Source of the DNA: Trichomonas vaginalis G3
Lineage: Eukaryota > Parabasalia > Trichomonadida > Trichomonadidae
Assembly: GCF_026262505.1 (NCBI RefSeq)
Contig: NC_067208.1
Location: forward strand, 1,426,001 to 1,490,000
Direction: 5' to 3'
Length of the DNA stretch: 64,000 bases
Numbering within the stretch: the stretch's first letter is position 1; every line of letters begins with the position of its first letter. The notes under the pieces were generated by a model. It did no database searches. It saw only the letters and a list, made by a program, of their open reading frames with translations, and was not told where the DNA came from. The position numbers and the translations under genes are program-made. Positions 36,793-46,801 of the stretch are shown piece by piece.

Positions 36793-36810
36793 TTTTATTC
36801 TAGATAAAAT
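36793..36810. promoter_or_regulatory. Palindromic divergent promoter
   Basis: TTTTATTCTAGATAAAA lies between two divergent ATGs only 18 bases apart. It is the clearest example of the T-run/AT box that precedes most genes here. Confidence 0.55.
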
Positions 36811-37657
36811 ATGCTTCCAATAGAAAAAGAAAATTCAAGAGTTGCTACAACTAAACCATTAGATGAACTTTTACTAATGTCGGTCAAAAGTTTGAGACAG
36901 AGACCGTAAAGCATGAAGGCTATCGTTTTGACTACCCATTAAGATGGTTAAGAGACCCATCTGTCACAAAAGCTATTGGCTTTCGTAGAATGAAGTTTGT
37001 GTCTGTAGAAGATAAAAGTTTTCCATTTATTGTAAGGTTTCATATAGATTATATATCTGAAGGAAACGAAAAATGTGGGAAGAAATTGAGCTAATACAAG
37101 TTGACCTTTCATCTTCTCTACAGACTGCGTTAAAAAATATAGAAGATAAAATAAATTCATGTTATGCAAAATATGCTGATGAATATGCAAATACCGAGAG
37201 CACACTTTATGTGAGAATTGTATATGACAAACAAAATTCACAAGTGTCATTTCAAATCTACGAAGACAATCCAAAGAAAGACGAACAAATATATACAGAA
37301 TTCACTGCAATGTCATGGTATTATTTGCAAAGAATGTTAAATCAGAAAGTCAAACTTCCTTTAGCAAATATTTACAGTCGATATGCAAGAGATGAACCAT
37401 ATTTATTTAAAGATGTTTTCGACCCAGCTGCTATTATTGTTCATGCTTCATTTTCTGGCGCCCAAAACTCTTTCTTATGCTTGGCAAATGACTTTTACGA
37501 AAAACCTACAAAGTTATACGAACCACCAAGTGGAAGTATTTCAGACTTTCAAGTATGGTTTACTACAGATGGAAGAAAAAGAATAATTCCATTATACCAT
37601 GCGTTTTACTTAGAACTTAGTTTCATATACAACTACTATCGAACGGTAAAAATATAA
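36811..37657 (+). CDS. Minor capsid (penton-like) protein, broken
   Basis: Shares landmarks with 10,789-11,670: FDYPLRWLRDPSVTKAIGFR near the N-terminus, a beta-rich centre (LYVRIVYDKQNSQVSFQIY), and a closing VWFTTDGRKRIIPLYHAF strand pair. Expected vertex protein of the capsid. Broken (about two to three breaks). Confidence 0.65.
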
Positions 37658-37661
37658 TTTT

Positions 37662-37904
37662 TTAATACGGTTGAGGTGTTGGATTTGGTTGCCAACTAGA
37701 CTGTGGTGCAGGTTCAGGCTGTTGTATAACAGGAGCTTGTTCTTCTGGTTCAGGGTCTTTAGGTATAATACCAACGAACTGACCTACTCTTTTACCAATA
37801 TTTTTGACACCGTTCCAAATTCCTCTTCCTACGGTTTTTATTCCATTCCATATACCTCTTCCAACATTTCGAAAGAAGTTTCCTATCTTACTGAAGAAAC
37901 CCAT
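37662..37904 (-). CDS. Amphipathic 80-residue virion-type protein
   Basis: N-terminal half is a Gly/Ile/Trp amphipathic helix with an internal repeat (NVGRGIWNGIKTVGRGIWNG), C-terminal half Pro/Glu/Gln-rich. Resembles membrane-lytic capsid peptides in composition; inference. Leader TTTTTACATATAGTAAA before the ATG. Confidence 0.55.
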   Translation of the reverse strand: MGFFSKIGNFFRNVGRGIWNGIKTVGRGIWNGVKNIGKRVGQFVGIIPKDPEPEEQAPVIQQPEPAPQSSWQPNPTPQPY

Positions 37905-37922
37905 TTTACTATATGTAAAAAT

Positions 37923-38285
37923 CTAATGTCCGCCTAGTCTCTTACGTTTCCTGTTGAGTTCCATAGCATTCTTTAACTGGAGCTCATACATTCTGTTTCT
38001 CCTCTGGTAGAAAACATATTCTGGGTCAACTCCTGTGTTCGCGTCATCTGCATAAAGTTGTTTATATCCCACTTCAGGGTTTGTATAAAACTCTTTCCAT
38101 CTCATATTTGCATACCATGGTGGCAAACCTAACGCAGCGTCATTTGACATGGCAGTTTGCATTTGTACATCTGTTGGCACTTGACCATAGTTTGCCATTG
38201 CAGTTTGTATTCTAACTTCATTTGGAATATTCTCTGGGTTTGGTTGTCCAGGTTGCTGTGCATTCGCTAAGTTCTGTGCGTCCAT
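37923..38285 (-). CDS. Polinton-2 protein of 120 residues, unknown
   Basis: Open frame. N-terminus has two imperfect repeats (RIQTAMANYGQVPTDVQ / QMQTAMSND), middle aromatic (LPPWYANMRWKEFYTNP), C-terminus basic (ELNRKRKRLGGH). Leader ATTTTTATCTAATATTAA. Possibly virion; unknown. Confidence 0.55.
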   Translation of the reverse strand: MDAQNLANAQQPGQPNPENIPNEVRIQTAMANYGQVPTDVQMQTAMSNDAALGLPPWYANMRWKEFYTNPEVGYKQLYADDANTGVDPEYVFYQRRNRMYELQLKNAMELNRKRKRLGGH

Positions 38286-38308
38286 TTAATATTAGATAAA
38301 AATATCTC

Positions 38309-39238
38309 TTACGAGTACATATACTGAACATTTGCAGGCATTGGTTCATCTTCATATTCTCTGTACTTTTCTGCCACGTCAAAGAAATAAATGACACAAT
38401 GGAAAAACACTAAAACAAGTATCCTATTTCAAAACCACATTTACTTACTAATAAAATTTCTTTATTGTGACACTTTCTCCAGTTTATAGGACCTCTCTCA
38501 TATTCTATCTTGTCATATATAAACTCATAGTCATGTATGTCTCTAACCACTCATAACGGTTTCCAAACCACTTTTATCGGATGTAAAGTAAAAGCATGAT
38601 GGTTATGTAAAACGTCTAAAGTTTCTAAAGAGTCTCTCAAAGTCCAGTCTATTGGTATTGAAAATCCCATGTGTTATAGAACGGCGGTCCACTATAAAGA
38701 AAACATTTTCCTTGTCTTTATATTTTTCATACAAATCTGTCCAATGACATCTCACAAACTCTATACCCTCAATATATTTTTCTATGTCCTCTTTGAAAAC
38801 ATTTGTATAGTTAAGATATAAAACTTTTGACATAAGTGTTTCAATGTCATGAACTCTTATAGCACCACTATATAATAGTCTAGCAGATATACTATTCCAG
38901 TCTATATATTCTGCTTTTTTCAAAACCTCTCTCACAATTATTTTCTTATCTAATGGTATACGTTCCATCTTACCTATAGGTATCTTTTCTTTTAACTCTT
39001 TCAATATATTGTTTGTGTCTGGAATATGTTTGAGACGGTCCATATAGTTGTCGAAGTCATTGCATATAATCTTTGAGTCTGGGAATATTATATGACATAA
39101 ATGAGATATATAGAAACTTCCACCGAACAAATCTACAAATGTTAGACCATTCGGTAGTTTCTTAAGTTCTCTCAATATAATATCTTTACATCTACTCTTA
39201 TTTCCAAAGAACGGTAACGGTGGTTTGGTAAAATTCAT
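38309..39238 (-). CDS. D12-class DNA adenine-N6 methyltransferase-like
   Basis: Dam/D12 enzymes transfer methyl from S-adenosylmethionine to adenine N6. Seen here: PPLPFFGNKSR at the start (family PxxxxGxK), FVDLFGGSFYISHL (SAM-binding loop with DxFGG), and SKIICNDFDNYM (the ND after the second strand). About 210 residues are open from the ATG at 39,238. Related sequence continues to 38,309, where it ends MPANVQYMYS or a separate short gene begins. Broken (a few breaks). Trichomonads are rich in N6-methyladenine, so a Polinton-borne enzyme is notable. Confidence 0.7.
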
Positions 39239-39324
39239 TTATATATAATAATAAAAATGTTTTTTCCTGAAAAGTGACAGAAAAGTGACAAAACATGAAA
39301 ACATATATAATTTGTGAAAAGCGA

Positions 39325-39469
39325 CACATTATATAATGTTTTCGACCCAGAAGAAGGCTTCTTCCCAGAAGCAATAGAGGAAGAAGAAGAGTCCTCCGAA
39401 TAAAAACTTCATTTATACTAAACATCAACATCAGGGCTAGAAGGCACGAAGTGCCTGGAAGCCCCACTA

Positions 39470-39503
<34 letters not shown>
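39325..39503. repeat. Polinton-2 right terminal inverted repeat
   Basis: Reverse complement of the left end, including the CACATTATATAAT word, the 3' fragment of the 14,920 gene (FDPEEGFFPEAIEEEEESSE in plus-strand frame), a nested hairpin AGGCAC-GAA-GTGCC(T), and a 32-base poly(T). The inner hairpin stem differs in sequence from the left end but pairs equally well. Confidence 0.85.
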
Positions 39504-39508
<5 letters not shown>

Positions 39509-39617
39509 CGTGATATTTTATCTTTTTAAATAAAGATTCAGAAACGTTATTCACAACGGTTAATTCATTTGGTCTGGCAGCGGCTATCCACATCATAGCC
39601 AACAATTCCTTATACAA
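39504..39617 (-). pseudogene. Upstream part of the gene split by Polinton-2
   Basis: Short open piece (KELLAMMWIAAARPNEL and onward) running up to the element end on the minus strand, in line with 14,354-14,814. AARPNE recalls the first catalytic box of tyrosine recombinases, but nothing else supports that. Its first codons are also one arm of the hairpin array. Confidence 0.4.
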
Positions 39618-40594
39618 AATTCAAAAACTTGGGTGCAATCAGTTCTGATTGCACCCAAGTTTTTGAACTTTCTTGAGGGAATTAAAGGGTGAGAGATTTA
39701 TAGTCTATCTATATATCTCCCACCCTCTAATTCCCTCCCTGACAGCGGGAAATTTTGCCTGAATGTTAAACTATTCAGACAAAGTTTCCCACTGTTTGCG
39801 AAGGAATTGTTGGCTATGATGTACTGATTCATGATCAGTACATCATAGCCAACAATTCCTTATATAAAGTTCAAAAACTTGGGTGCAATCAGTTCTGATT
39901 GCACCCAAGTTTTTGAACTTTCTTGAGGAATGGAAGAGTAAGAGGTATACATTATGAATATATACCTCTTACCCTTCCATTCCCTCTCTGACAGCGGAAA
40001 ACTTTGTCTGAATGTTAAACTATTCAGACAAAGTTTCCGCTGTCAGCGAAGAATGTTCCATCTGTGCATAGAGTGTGAATCTATGCACCAAATGGAGCAA
40101 GTCCCTCGCGAAATTGCCAAAACTTGCGTCGCATTTCAAAGATTGCGACCCAAATTTTGGCGATTTCTAGTAGAGATGGAGTATTTTGAGTCACTGACCT
40201 ATATGCAGTGGCTCAAAGGGCTCCATCTCTACTTTGAAGCAAGGAAACTTTCCTCGAAATTTTGATAATTTGAAGAAAGTTTTCAAGCAATTAACAAAGG
40301 ATTACTCGCTATGAGGTAAAATTCTAGATTTTCACCTCATAGCGAGAGCTTCCCTTTCATTGCTTGAAAACTTTCCCCAGCTTCAAAATTGGGGAAAGGG
40401 CTGTAAAGTCGACTCCGATACCAGCAAGTACCAGAGTATTTAAAAGAGAAGCCCTCGTACGAGTTTCTATGAAGACCTTCTCATTCAAGAAGATCTTAAT
40501 AGAAAATCGTACGAGGCATTGGAAACTCGCGTCTGGTACATGTTGGTACCAGAGTGTTTGAGATTTGAAGACTCTGGTACTAACATGTACCAGA
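39591..40594. repeat. Array of about eleven long hairpins
   Basis: Back-to-back inverted repeats with 2-15-base loops: 39,620-39,667 (23-bp perfect stem), 39,676-39,736, 39,744-39,793, 39,801-39,861 (28-bp perfect stem), 39,866-39,921 (27 bp perfect), 39,926-39,985, 39,988-40,046, 40,056-40,099, 40,110-40,167, 40,169-40,233, 40,275-40,375 with an inner stem 40,305-40,346, 40,453-40,516 and 40,532-40,594. The first four form a 250-bp unit repeated from 39,841. Paired changes preserve the stems between the two units. No known family. Confidence 0.9.
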
Positions 40595-41591
40595 ATTTAT
40601 GATGAATTTAAGATGGACCATTATAAAAATGGTAGCGGTTTGTTTCAAAAAATTTTAGATGAGATTTGCATAGATATAGATTATATGATTTATACATATG
40701 AAATAATATATAAAAATATAATTTTGAGATAATTATGTAAATAATATTTTAAATATTTGAATTTGAGGTATAATTTTATAGTAAAATATATTATAAAGAG
40801 TATTTATATAAATATTGTAAAATAATATAAGTAATAAAAATTGAGACCCCTCCCTGTTTTTGATATTTTGTCACTTTTTCGGTAATTCTTATTGTTTCGG
40901 TTGTCAAGATGTAAATAGAATCATTCTAAAATTTAGAGAATAACAAACATATGAAACTTCCTAACTGCGTATCCGGAGCCAGCTTCATAAAAGAATTCCA
41001 ATTCCAGCAACTGATTATTAACATAAAAAAGGAATATGGACATGGTTAAATAAAGCTTTTATTAATTCAGAATATTATAAATATACTCCAATATTGGAAT
41101 ACCAATCACTTCTAATTGTTTTTGGAATTATGATTTCATTGGAAAAGGGACCCAAAAAAATTGGAATTGATGAGTTTTACTTATCAATGTAAACTTTTCC
41201 TGAAAAATCAAAAACATCTAGACGCAAACAAAAGTCATCACTGTTTTTCCTTAGTATATATATATTAAAACAATAATGAGAAATTTCAAGTGTGTCTGGA
41301 GAGAGTTATTTCCGAATGCACATATGATGTTTTTCAACTTTTCCAACTTTTTTGAAATCATTCATTGTTATATTGATGAATTTTTTCGATTTGTTATAAA
41401 AATTGAAAAAAGTCAAGGAAAATGATAGAATAAATATGCACATTTTATAGGCAGTTCGAATGATCATCCAAACAAAATATTTTCAAATAATTATTGGATA
41501 TCCAATAATTAGAAGAATTTTCATTTTTTAAAATAATATTATATTCTTTATTTTTATGCAGTAATTAATATGGTTTCAATGATAATTATCA
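40595..41591. other. AT-rich intergenic DNA with second 81-bp direct repeat
   Basis: No gene seen. 40,899-40,979 repeats 14,160-14,240 identically by eye and in the same orientation. The rest is very AT-rich. Confidence 0.6.
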
Positions 41592-42590
41592 TTATTTCTT
41601 GACTTTTGAGTCTGATAATCTCATTGTCAGATTACTATTCAAATTAAATTTATCGGCGTGAATCGTTATACAGAATTTTAATAGCAAGCTTGTGCCTATT
41701 TGAATTAATTTGAATGATATAAATTTATCATTTATTTTAAGTGGATAAATTCTTATTTCTCCATTACTTAGTGGTGAATTATCTACTTCATGAATAATTT
41801 TAGTTTCTCCACTAATGGTAGTACCTTCAACTTTCCATGACCTAAGGCGGCTACTACTGTATTTTCCACAATTCGAAAATGTTCTAACAAAGTATTCAGT
41901 TGGTTCAATCGAATAATTTTGCTTTAGTTTCCATTGAACCCATGAATTAGGGAAATTTTGTGTTTCAAAAAATAAATCATCAATATGTTTATTAATTATA
42001 TCAATAGATCCATGATTTATTGATGAAGCAGGCATTTCAACATTCCCACTTTCGAAATATTTTGTTTTAATAGAGGGATATATAGTTCTGTCCTTAGTGC
42101 TATGATTTCTTGAACGGACTAATGAGTCTGAAAGTGAGTTTACAATATTTTGGTAGTTATTTGAATTTGCTAGATCTTTGATCTTTTTAATAATGTTTTC
42201 ATTACAAAATTCAAAATGAATGTTTTCGATCAATTGATAGAAATCATTGTTTTCTTGTGTTAGAGAAACGATGAAATTTGCTAATGAATCTTCATCCTCA
42301 AGTGTAAGTTCATCGCTGCTAAATATTTGCTGAAGAATGTCAATTCCAAGTTTTTTAGAAATATTTTTAAGTTGATTAGAATCAATTTCAAAGAAATGTG
42401 ATGCTATAAATTTGGAACATTCAACTACTTTATCGTTTGAACAAATGTCGAAATAAAATTCAAGTAATTGAATGCAATTGTTTTTGTCGATTTTCATGTT
42501 GTCCATAATAAGTGTTTTATATAAATTGGTCAGTTCTTGGATTTCAAGAGAGAGTCCAATATGGAAAAGATCTTTCAAAACAGTTTCGTC
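41592..42590 (-). pseudogene. BTB-BACK/F5/8C-like host gene, 5' part lost
   Basis: About 330 residues open up to the Polinton-3 end. A BACK-like helical region (ILQQIFSSDELTLEDEDSLA) is followed by a C-terminal discoidin/F5-8C-like beta domain (NSWVQWKLKQNYSIEPTEYF, RSWKVEGT, a HEVDNSPLSNG turn). This architecture is a large family in trichomonads, normally with an N-terminal BTB domain. That part is missing because Polinton-3 inserted at 42,591. The frame stays open a few codons into the terminal repeat, with no ATG there. The remnant is probably not expressed normally. Confidence 0.75.
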
Positions 42591-42819
42591 AGTTAGTATA
42601 CAAGTATTGGGTACGGCGGCACTGCGTTCCACTTTACCCAATACTTGTGAATTTGACACTTTACAAAACCGTTAACGTGTATTTTACAACACAAACGACA
42701 ACACTAACTTAACCTTAAATATTTACAAAGCCGCCAACCACTTCACTTCACTAACGAACTCACTAATGTAAAAATAAACGTTCTCACTATCGTTCTCACT
42801 AACGACTTCACTAATGTTC

Positions 42820-43104
42820 TCATAAATTTTCCTCAATATCTTCATCATCAGTGTTAACCCTATTGTAGTCATACTTGAAGCCATAAACTTTCTCTAACTT
42901 CTTAACGTACAATTTACATAACTTACCTTCGTCATCGTATGGTTTAATGATATAACTATTTCTATCTTTATAAACAGTCAATGAAAAGTCAACTGGTCTC
43001 GGATGTATTTGAAAGAACATGTTATGCTCAGGAAGGAAGAATAAATGTTTAAATGTATGTTTGTTATATGTTTTGATTTGTATGAGTTGCTTTTGTTCTG
43101 TCAT
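42820..43104 (-). CDS. Terminal-repeat protein, left copy
   Basis: Open, 94 residues from the ATG at 43,104 (MTEQKQLIQIKTYNKH). Same protein as 12,576-12,860 with small changes near the N-terminus. Its pair is at 63,148-63,434. Confidence 0.7.
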   Translation of the reverse strand: MTEQKQLIQIKTYNKHTFKHLFFLPEHNMFFQIHPRPVDFSLTVYKDRNSYIIKPYDDEGKLCKLYVKKLEKVYGFKYDYNRVNTDDEDIEENL

Positions 43105-43203
43105 TACATCCAAATAAAATAAAAATAAAATAAAAAATAAACTTAAAAATTAATGATATCACCACCCTCACACGTATGAAAACATAGCACAAAAATAAAT
43201 TTA

Positions 43204-43250
43204 GGGTAGAAGGTTAGATCTAACCCGATATCTAACCTCTTTTCTAACCT
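43204..43250. repeat. Intergenic palindrome, AGGTTAGA type
   Basis: Third core-word version: AGGTTAGATCTAACC dyad with TCTAACCT words. It occupies the place held by an AGGTGA palindrome in Polinton-1 (12,431-12,479). Confidence 0.85.
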
Positions 43251-43257
43251 GTTGAAT

Positions 43258-43785
43258 TCATTGCTTTATAACTCTCTTCCTTGGTTTCTTTTTAGTTGCT
43301 TTCTTCACGTCTGTCTCCAACTTGACTGTCTTTCTTCTTCGTCCGTAATGATACCAGTTACTTCCACCAGTCAATGGGTCAAATGGTCTTTCGTAAGGAT
43401 TTCCATACATTCCATAGGGACCATACGGAAGAACTACTGGTGGAGAAGAAACATTTTCTTTAGTTCCATCGAATCTATTTAAATGCATTGTTTCACCTTT
43501 CATCTGGTCATTAAAGTCTTTTGCGTGTTTTGCAAACTCATCGTCCTTTCCTAAAGCATTTTCTGACTCAGTCGCAACCAAATTGGATGCTTTATTTATG
43601 AGCCCTATTTTATTTAATCTTAACTTCTTTGCAACCCAGCCTCCAATCTTTCCTTTATTTGCATCTAATGTCTTCGAAACTCTTCCTCCACTCATTTTAT
43701 TTACTGCGTCATAAGCTCCAAGTGCTTTTGCTCCAAATGCTAATGCTTTTGTTCCCATTGCGCCTAAAGCTGCCCAAGCTACCAT
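43258..43785 (-). CDS. Hydrophobic/basic virion-type protein
   Basis: Counterpart of 11,896-12,423; open, 175 residues, differing at very few positions. Ala/Gly amphipathic N-terminus, basic tail KKPRKRVIKQ. Its 3' end reaches into the inverted repeat. Confidence 0.65.
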   Translation of the reverse strand: MVAWAALGAMGTKALAFGAKALGAYDAVNKMSGGRVSKTLDANKGKIGGWVAKKLRLNKIGLINKASNLVATESENALGKDDEFAKHAKDFNDQMKGETMHLNRFDGTKENVSSPPVVLPYGPYGMYGNPYERPFDPLTGGSNWYHYGRRRKTVKLETDVKKATKKKPRKRVIKQ

Positions 43786-43981
43786 TTACACCATATTAAA
43801 ATCATCTCTCTTCAATATTATCTCAAAAGTTCTCGTTACTGGAGAAAGTCAATGAAACATAAACATTCTCATTCATAAACTTCTTTCTTATATCATCTAT
43901 TCGCTTCAAAATGTCTGAACAATTGCTAACATCTTCTACAACAGTTATTTCATCATGAATGACCTTCAAGAACAAGCTCAT
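43786..43981 (-). CDS. Small Polinton protein, counterpart of 11,671-11,895
   Basis: Same protein family, but without the nine-codon double-hairpin insertion: FMNENVYV here where Polinton-1 has extra KPQRGEDEVH. It is the empty site for that insertion. Broken (about one break). Confidence 0.55.
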
Positions 43982-44861
43982 TTAATATGCTATTAAAATC
44001 ATCTCAATAATGAGTCCATCCTTTCCATCTTTAGGTAGCACAACATCTTTCATTGAAGAAGGTTCGACAAGTCTTATGTTAAACTTACTGACAAAGTTTG
44101 TTATACTATAATGCTTCGGTGGCGAATACATGTAGTTTGAAAGACATAATATAGATTCTTCAGCAAATTCACTTATACTGGATTTTATAACAATGTTCTC
44201 ACGAGACCAAATACCACCAATTGACAATCTTGTAAGCAATCCTGCTGAACCTTCAACTGTAAACGTCGATGGTAACATTCCACGAAGGTCATCTATTGAC
44301 ATCTTTGAGTCACTGAATTTAAATATTTTCTTAAAGCAATCGTCATTATCTAACCATGCAATAGCTTTGAAGTTTTCATTCGAATATACATCTGCTTCAT
44401 TAAATGTAAAACCTGACTTCTTTGCAGAGACGACTTTAAAATCTATTGAGTTTGTTTCAAAATTATATGCTATGGTAACTTCTGAAGGTAATGGATGCCC
44501 TTCCGCAGTCAGTTGTTCTCTCACTACCGTTTGAAGCTTTGTGTTAAAAACTTTCATGTCATCTCCTGTATCTAAGTTCACATACACAGCAACAGGAAAA
44601 CTATCTTGCTTCTTTGTTCATCATTATACCTCAAAACATTAAAGTTCTTCAATAATATTGTCCTTCCTGCTGGAATACTTCGAACCTGTCTGATTTCAAT
44701 AGCTTTCTCACCTCCTACATACTCTACCCAGTGCTTGGATATTCATAAGTATACTGACTTTCTTGAATTTTGGTTGGTTTCATCATAACGTGTTCATAGT
44801 ATATCTTTATACTCTTGTCAGTTAGACTCGGTGCTATGTTCTGAATATTTCTGACTTGCAT
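43982..44861 (-). CDS. Minor capsid (penton-like) protein
   Basis: Counterpart of 10,789-11,670, with the same GGIWSRENIV and closing IIEMILI landmarks. Divergent from the ATPase gene by 16 bases. Broken (about two breaks). Confidence 0.7.
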
Positions 44862-44877
44862 TTTTAATGGAGATAAA

Positions 44878-45763
44878 ATGAAGCATTTAATACATGACGT
44901 AGATGAAGACATGAATGAAACTACAGACAAACTTAACTCTTCTCTCATTCTTCCTTTCAGTAAGGACTATGAGTTCTGTTCAAATGGCGTTTATTTCTAT
45001 TGTGGAAAGATGGGTTCAGGTAAGACATTTAATTTAATTCGTCATATACTCATAACAGAGCGTTTAGGAAACGACTCTTACTATGACCAAATCATTATAT
45101 CAGCAACTTCAGACTCTATGGATTCAACAGCGAAAACATTTATGTCAAAAGTTCAAGCCTCTGTCGTTAAAGTTCCAGACAGTGAACTCATTGAATTTCT
45201 TCAACGTTACATTCGACGTAAGAGAAATATTATGCCATCGTTGAATTTATACAGTCAGGAATGCAAAAGACTTCTGAGGAGATGGAAAGAATTATTGACA
45301 AACACCACTTACGTCAGTACTCAGGAGTTTACGATATGAAACGACTGACAAACTACATTCTATCAAAACTTTCAAAATACCCCTTCAAAAAGTATCCTTC
45401 AAACACTCTGCTCGTTTGTGACGACTTCGCCGGAAAAGGTTTAGTGTCAAAAGCAGACTCACCATTAGCTAACATCATAACTAAAGTCAGACATTACCAC
45501 TTAACTGTAGCAATACTTATGCAAACATGGCGTTTCCTTGCTTTAAACATAAAACGTCTCATAACTGACTTCGTTATCTTTCAAGGTTTCTCACGCTATA
45601 CATTGAACTCATTTGGAAACAGTCAGGTATAACATTACCTTTTGAAGAAATTTGGGAAGCATATAAGTCTCTCATCTCTCCTCGTTCATACCTTGAGATT
45701 CATATCATGACTAATACCATTAAAGTCAAAAATATTCCATGGGAACGACCAACATTGTTTTAA
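44878..45763 (+). CDS. FtsK/HerA-type packaging ATPase
   Basis: Counterpart of 9,885-10,772: Walker A GKMGSGKT, Walker B LLVCDDFAG, QTWRFLALNIKR after the sensor strand. Broken (about two breaks). Confidence 0.85.
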
Positions 45764-46161
45764 AGTTTAACCTTCAATTGACTGATGGTAAACAAATTCC
45801 ATGCATCTCTGTCGCCATTTCTGTTAATATTTTTGCTGTCATTCATATCATCCACTTCCCCATCCGTTAACTTTTGAGGATATGCGTTAGAATAGCTGTT
45901 CTTAAATGAAGGCTTTTCACCTTTTAGCGCATAAACTCTATAACTTTCTGCATACTTTATGTTTGAACCTCCTGAGCCATCATTGACATAAATTTTTATA
46001 GGCTTCCACCCTTTGTTCATGTTCCTGCTTCTTCCCTTAGCTCTTTTGTTCAGTAGTTCTACATCTTTATACACAGCACCTGTCTCAGTGAATTCAACAA
46101 TATTTTCATTCGTTAGCTTTACATTCAAACCCTTGTCGAGTATATTGTTCATTTCATACAT
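45760..46161 (-). CDS. Polinton protein, counterpart of 9,496-9,888
   Basis: Open; here an upstream in-frame ATG (46,161, MYEMNNILDKG) gives three more residues. Divergent from 46,187 across a 25-base AT-rich promoter with TTTTTATTCTATATGAAATG. Confidence 0.65.
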   Translation of the reverse strand: MYEMNNILDKGLNVKLTNENIVEFTETGAVYKDVELLNKRAKGRSRNMNKGWKPIKIYVNDGSGGSNIKYAESYRVYALKGEKPSFKNSYSNAYPQKLTDGEVDDMNDSKNINRNGDRDAWNLFTISQLKVKL

Positions 46162-46186
46162 ATAAAAGGTTTTTATTCTATATGAA

Positions 46187-46801
46187 ATGAGAAGCAAATC
46201 CATCTTAGCTGGTGCCGTTAATGTTCCAATTGAACCAACATCAAATGTTGACTCACGAACGACAAACAATATTGTCATAAAGAACTATAGTTCAGAGTGT
46301 TTGAAAGAAAAAGAACCAGAGCTGAAATCCGTGAATTTAAACACAGCTTCAAACGCTAACGCTACATCAGATGTTAAGTTAGAGTATCCACCACTGGACC
46401 AAATTCTTTCAAGAGAAGCCAACGACAACCCTTACACAAATGTTCAAACAAAGCCTTCAGATAACGTAGACCATTACCTTCTTCAGTTATACCAAACAAT
46501 TTTACTCAAAGACGATAAGAAGCTTTTGACAAATCTTATAAGCAAGAACCAAATAATTCTAACAAAGGAGGACCTTGAAAATGTTATATCACGAATAACA
46601 GGGAAACAATGTGTCATTGACTATCTCGACCCTGAAATCGAATGCTGTGGTCAAACGCCACCATTCATGAAAATAGGTAACATCCGCATCATTGAAACAC
46701 CAGGAACTACAGGAGTTGAGTTTAAGTATAAATATTCGAACGAGTATACAAAACTTTCAACAGAATATAAATTATGTTTGAAATATGTTTTAGTAAATTA
46801 A
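46187..46801 (+). CDS. Conserved Polinton protein with DPEIECCG motif
   Basis: Counterpart of 8,812-9,462; open, 204 residues. It is 12 residues shorter because it lacks the double-hairpin insertion (ELKSVNLN is continuous here), which makes it the empty-site reference for 9,283-9,314. Confidence 0.7.
   Translation: MRSKSILAGAVNVPIEPTSNVDSRTTNNIVIKNYSSECLKEKEPELKSVNLNTASNANATSDVKLEYPPLDQILSREANDNPYTNVQTKPSDNVDHYLLQLYQTILLKDDKKLLTNLISKNQIILTKEDLENVISRITGKQCVIDYLDPEIECCGQTPPFMKIGNIRIIETPGTTGVEFKYKYSNEYTKLSTEYKLCLKYVLVN

Larger units (their letters stand above)
14815..39503. mobile_element. Polinton-2 (Maverick), separate lineage
   Basis: About 24.7 kb between a 24-base poly(A) run (14,815-14,838) and a 32-base poly(T) run (39,472-39,503). 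Just inside lie inverted repeats of roughly 150-200 bp. Parts: coiled-coil/basic virion genes, major capsid protein, conserved small genes, SF3 helicase, packaging ATPase, palindrome-bounded cassette, accessory island, polymerase B, integrase, tail-fibre-like gene, penton-like gene, adenine methyltransferase. AAAAT flanks both ends. It is broken, with several dozen breaks concentrated in the 17.7-21 kb, polymerase and fibre regions, so it is older than Polinton-1 and -3. Confidence 0.92.
42591..43280. repeat. Polinton-3 left terminal inverted repeat
   Basis: About 690 bp, near-identical in reverse complement to 62,975-63,660. Includes the subterminal hairpin 42,601-42,647, iterons at about 42,750-42,825, a small gene, and the AGGTTAGA palindrome. 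Confidence 0.9.

Noticed and set aside
39504-39617. Tyrosine recombinase (AARPNE box)
   Set aside because: Only one short match; no further catalytic boxes are visible in the downstream part at 14,354-14,814.
39954-40265. 103-residue ORF in the hairpin array
   Set aside because: It crosses several inverted repeats and has no coding character; better explained by the array.
39620-40594. Integron-type attC array or CRISPR
   Set aside because: Hairpins abut one another without intervening cassettes or regular spacers.
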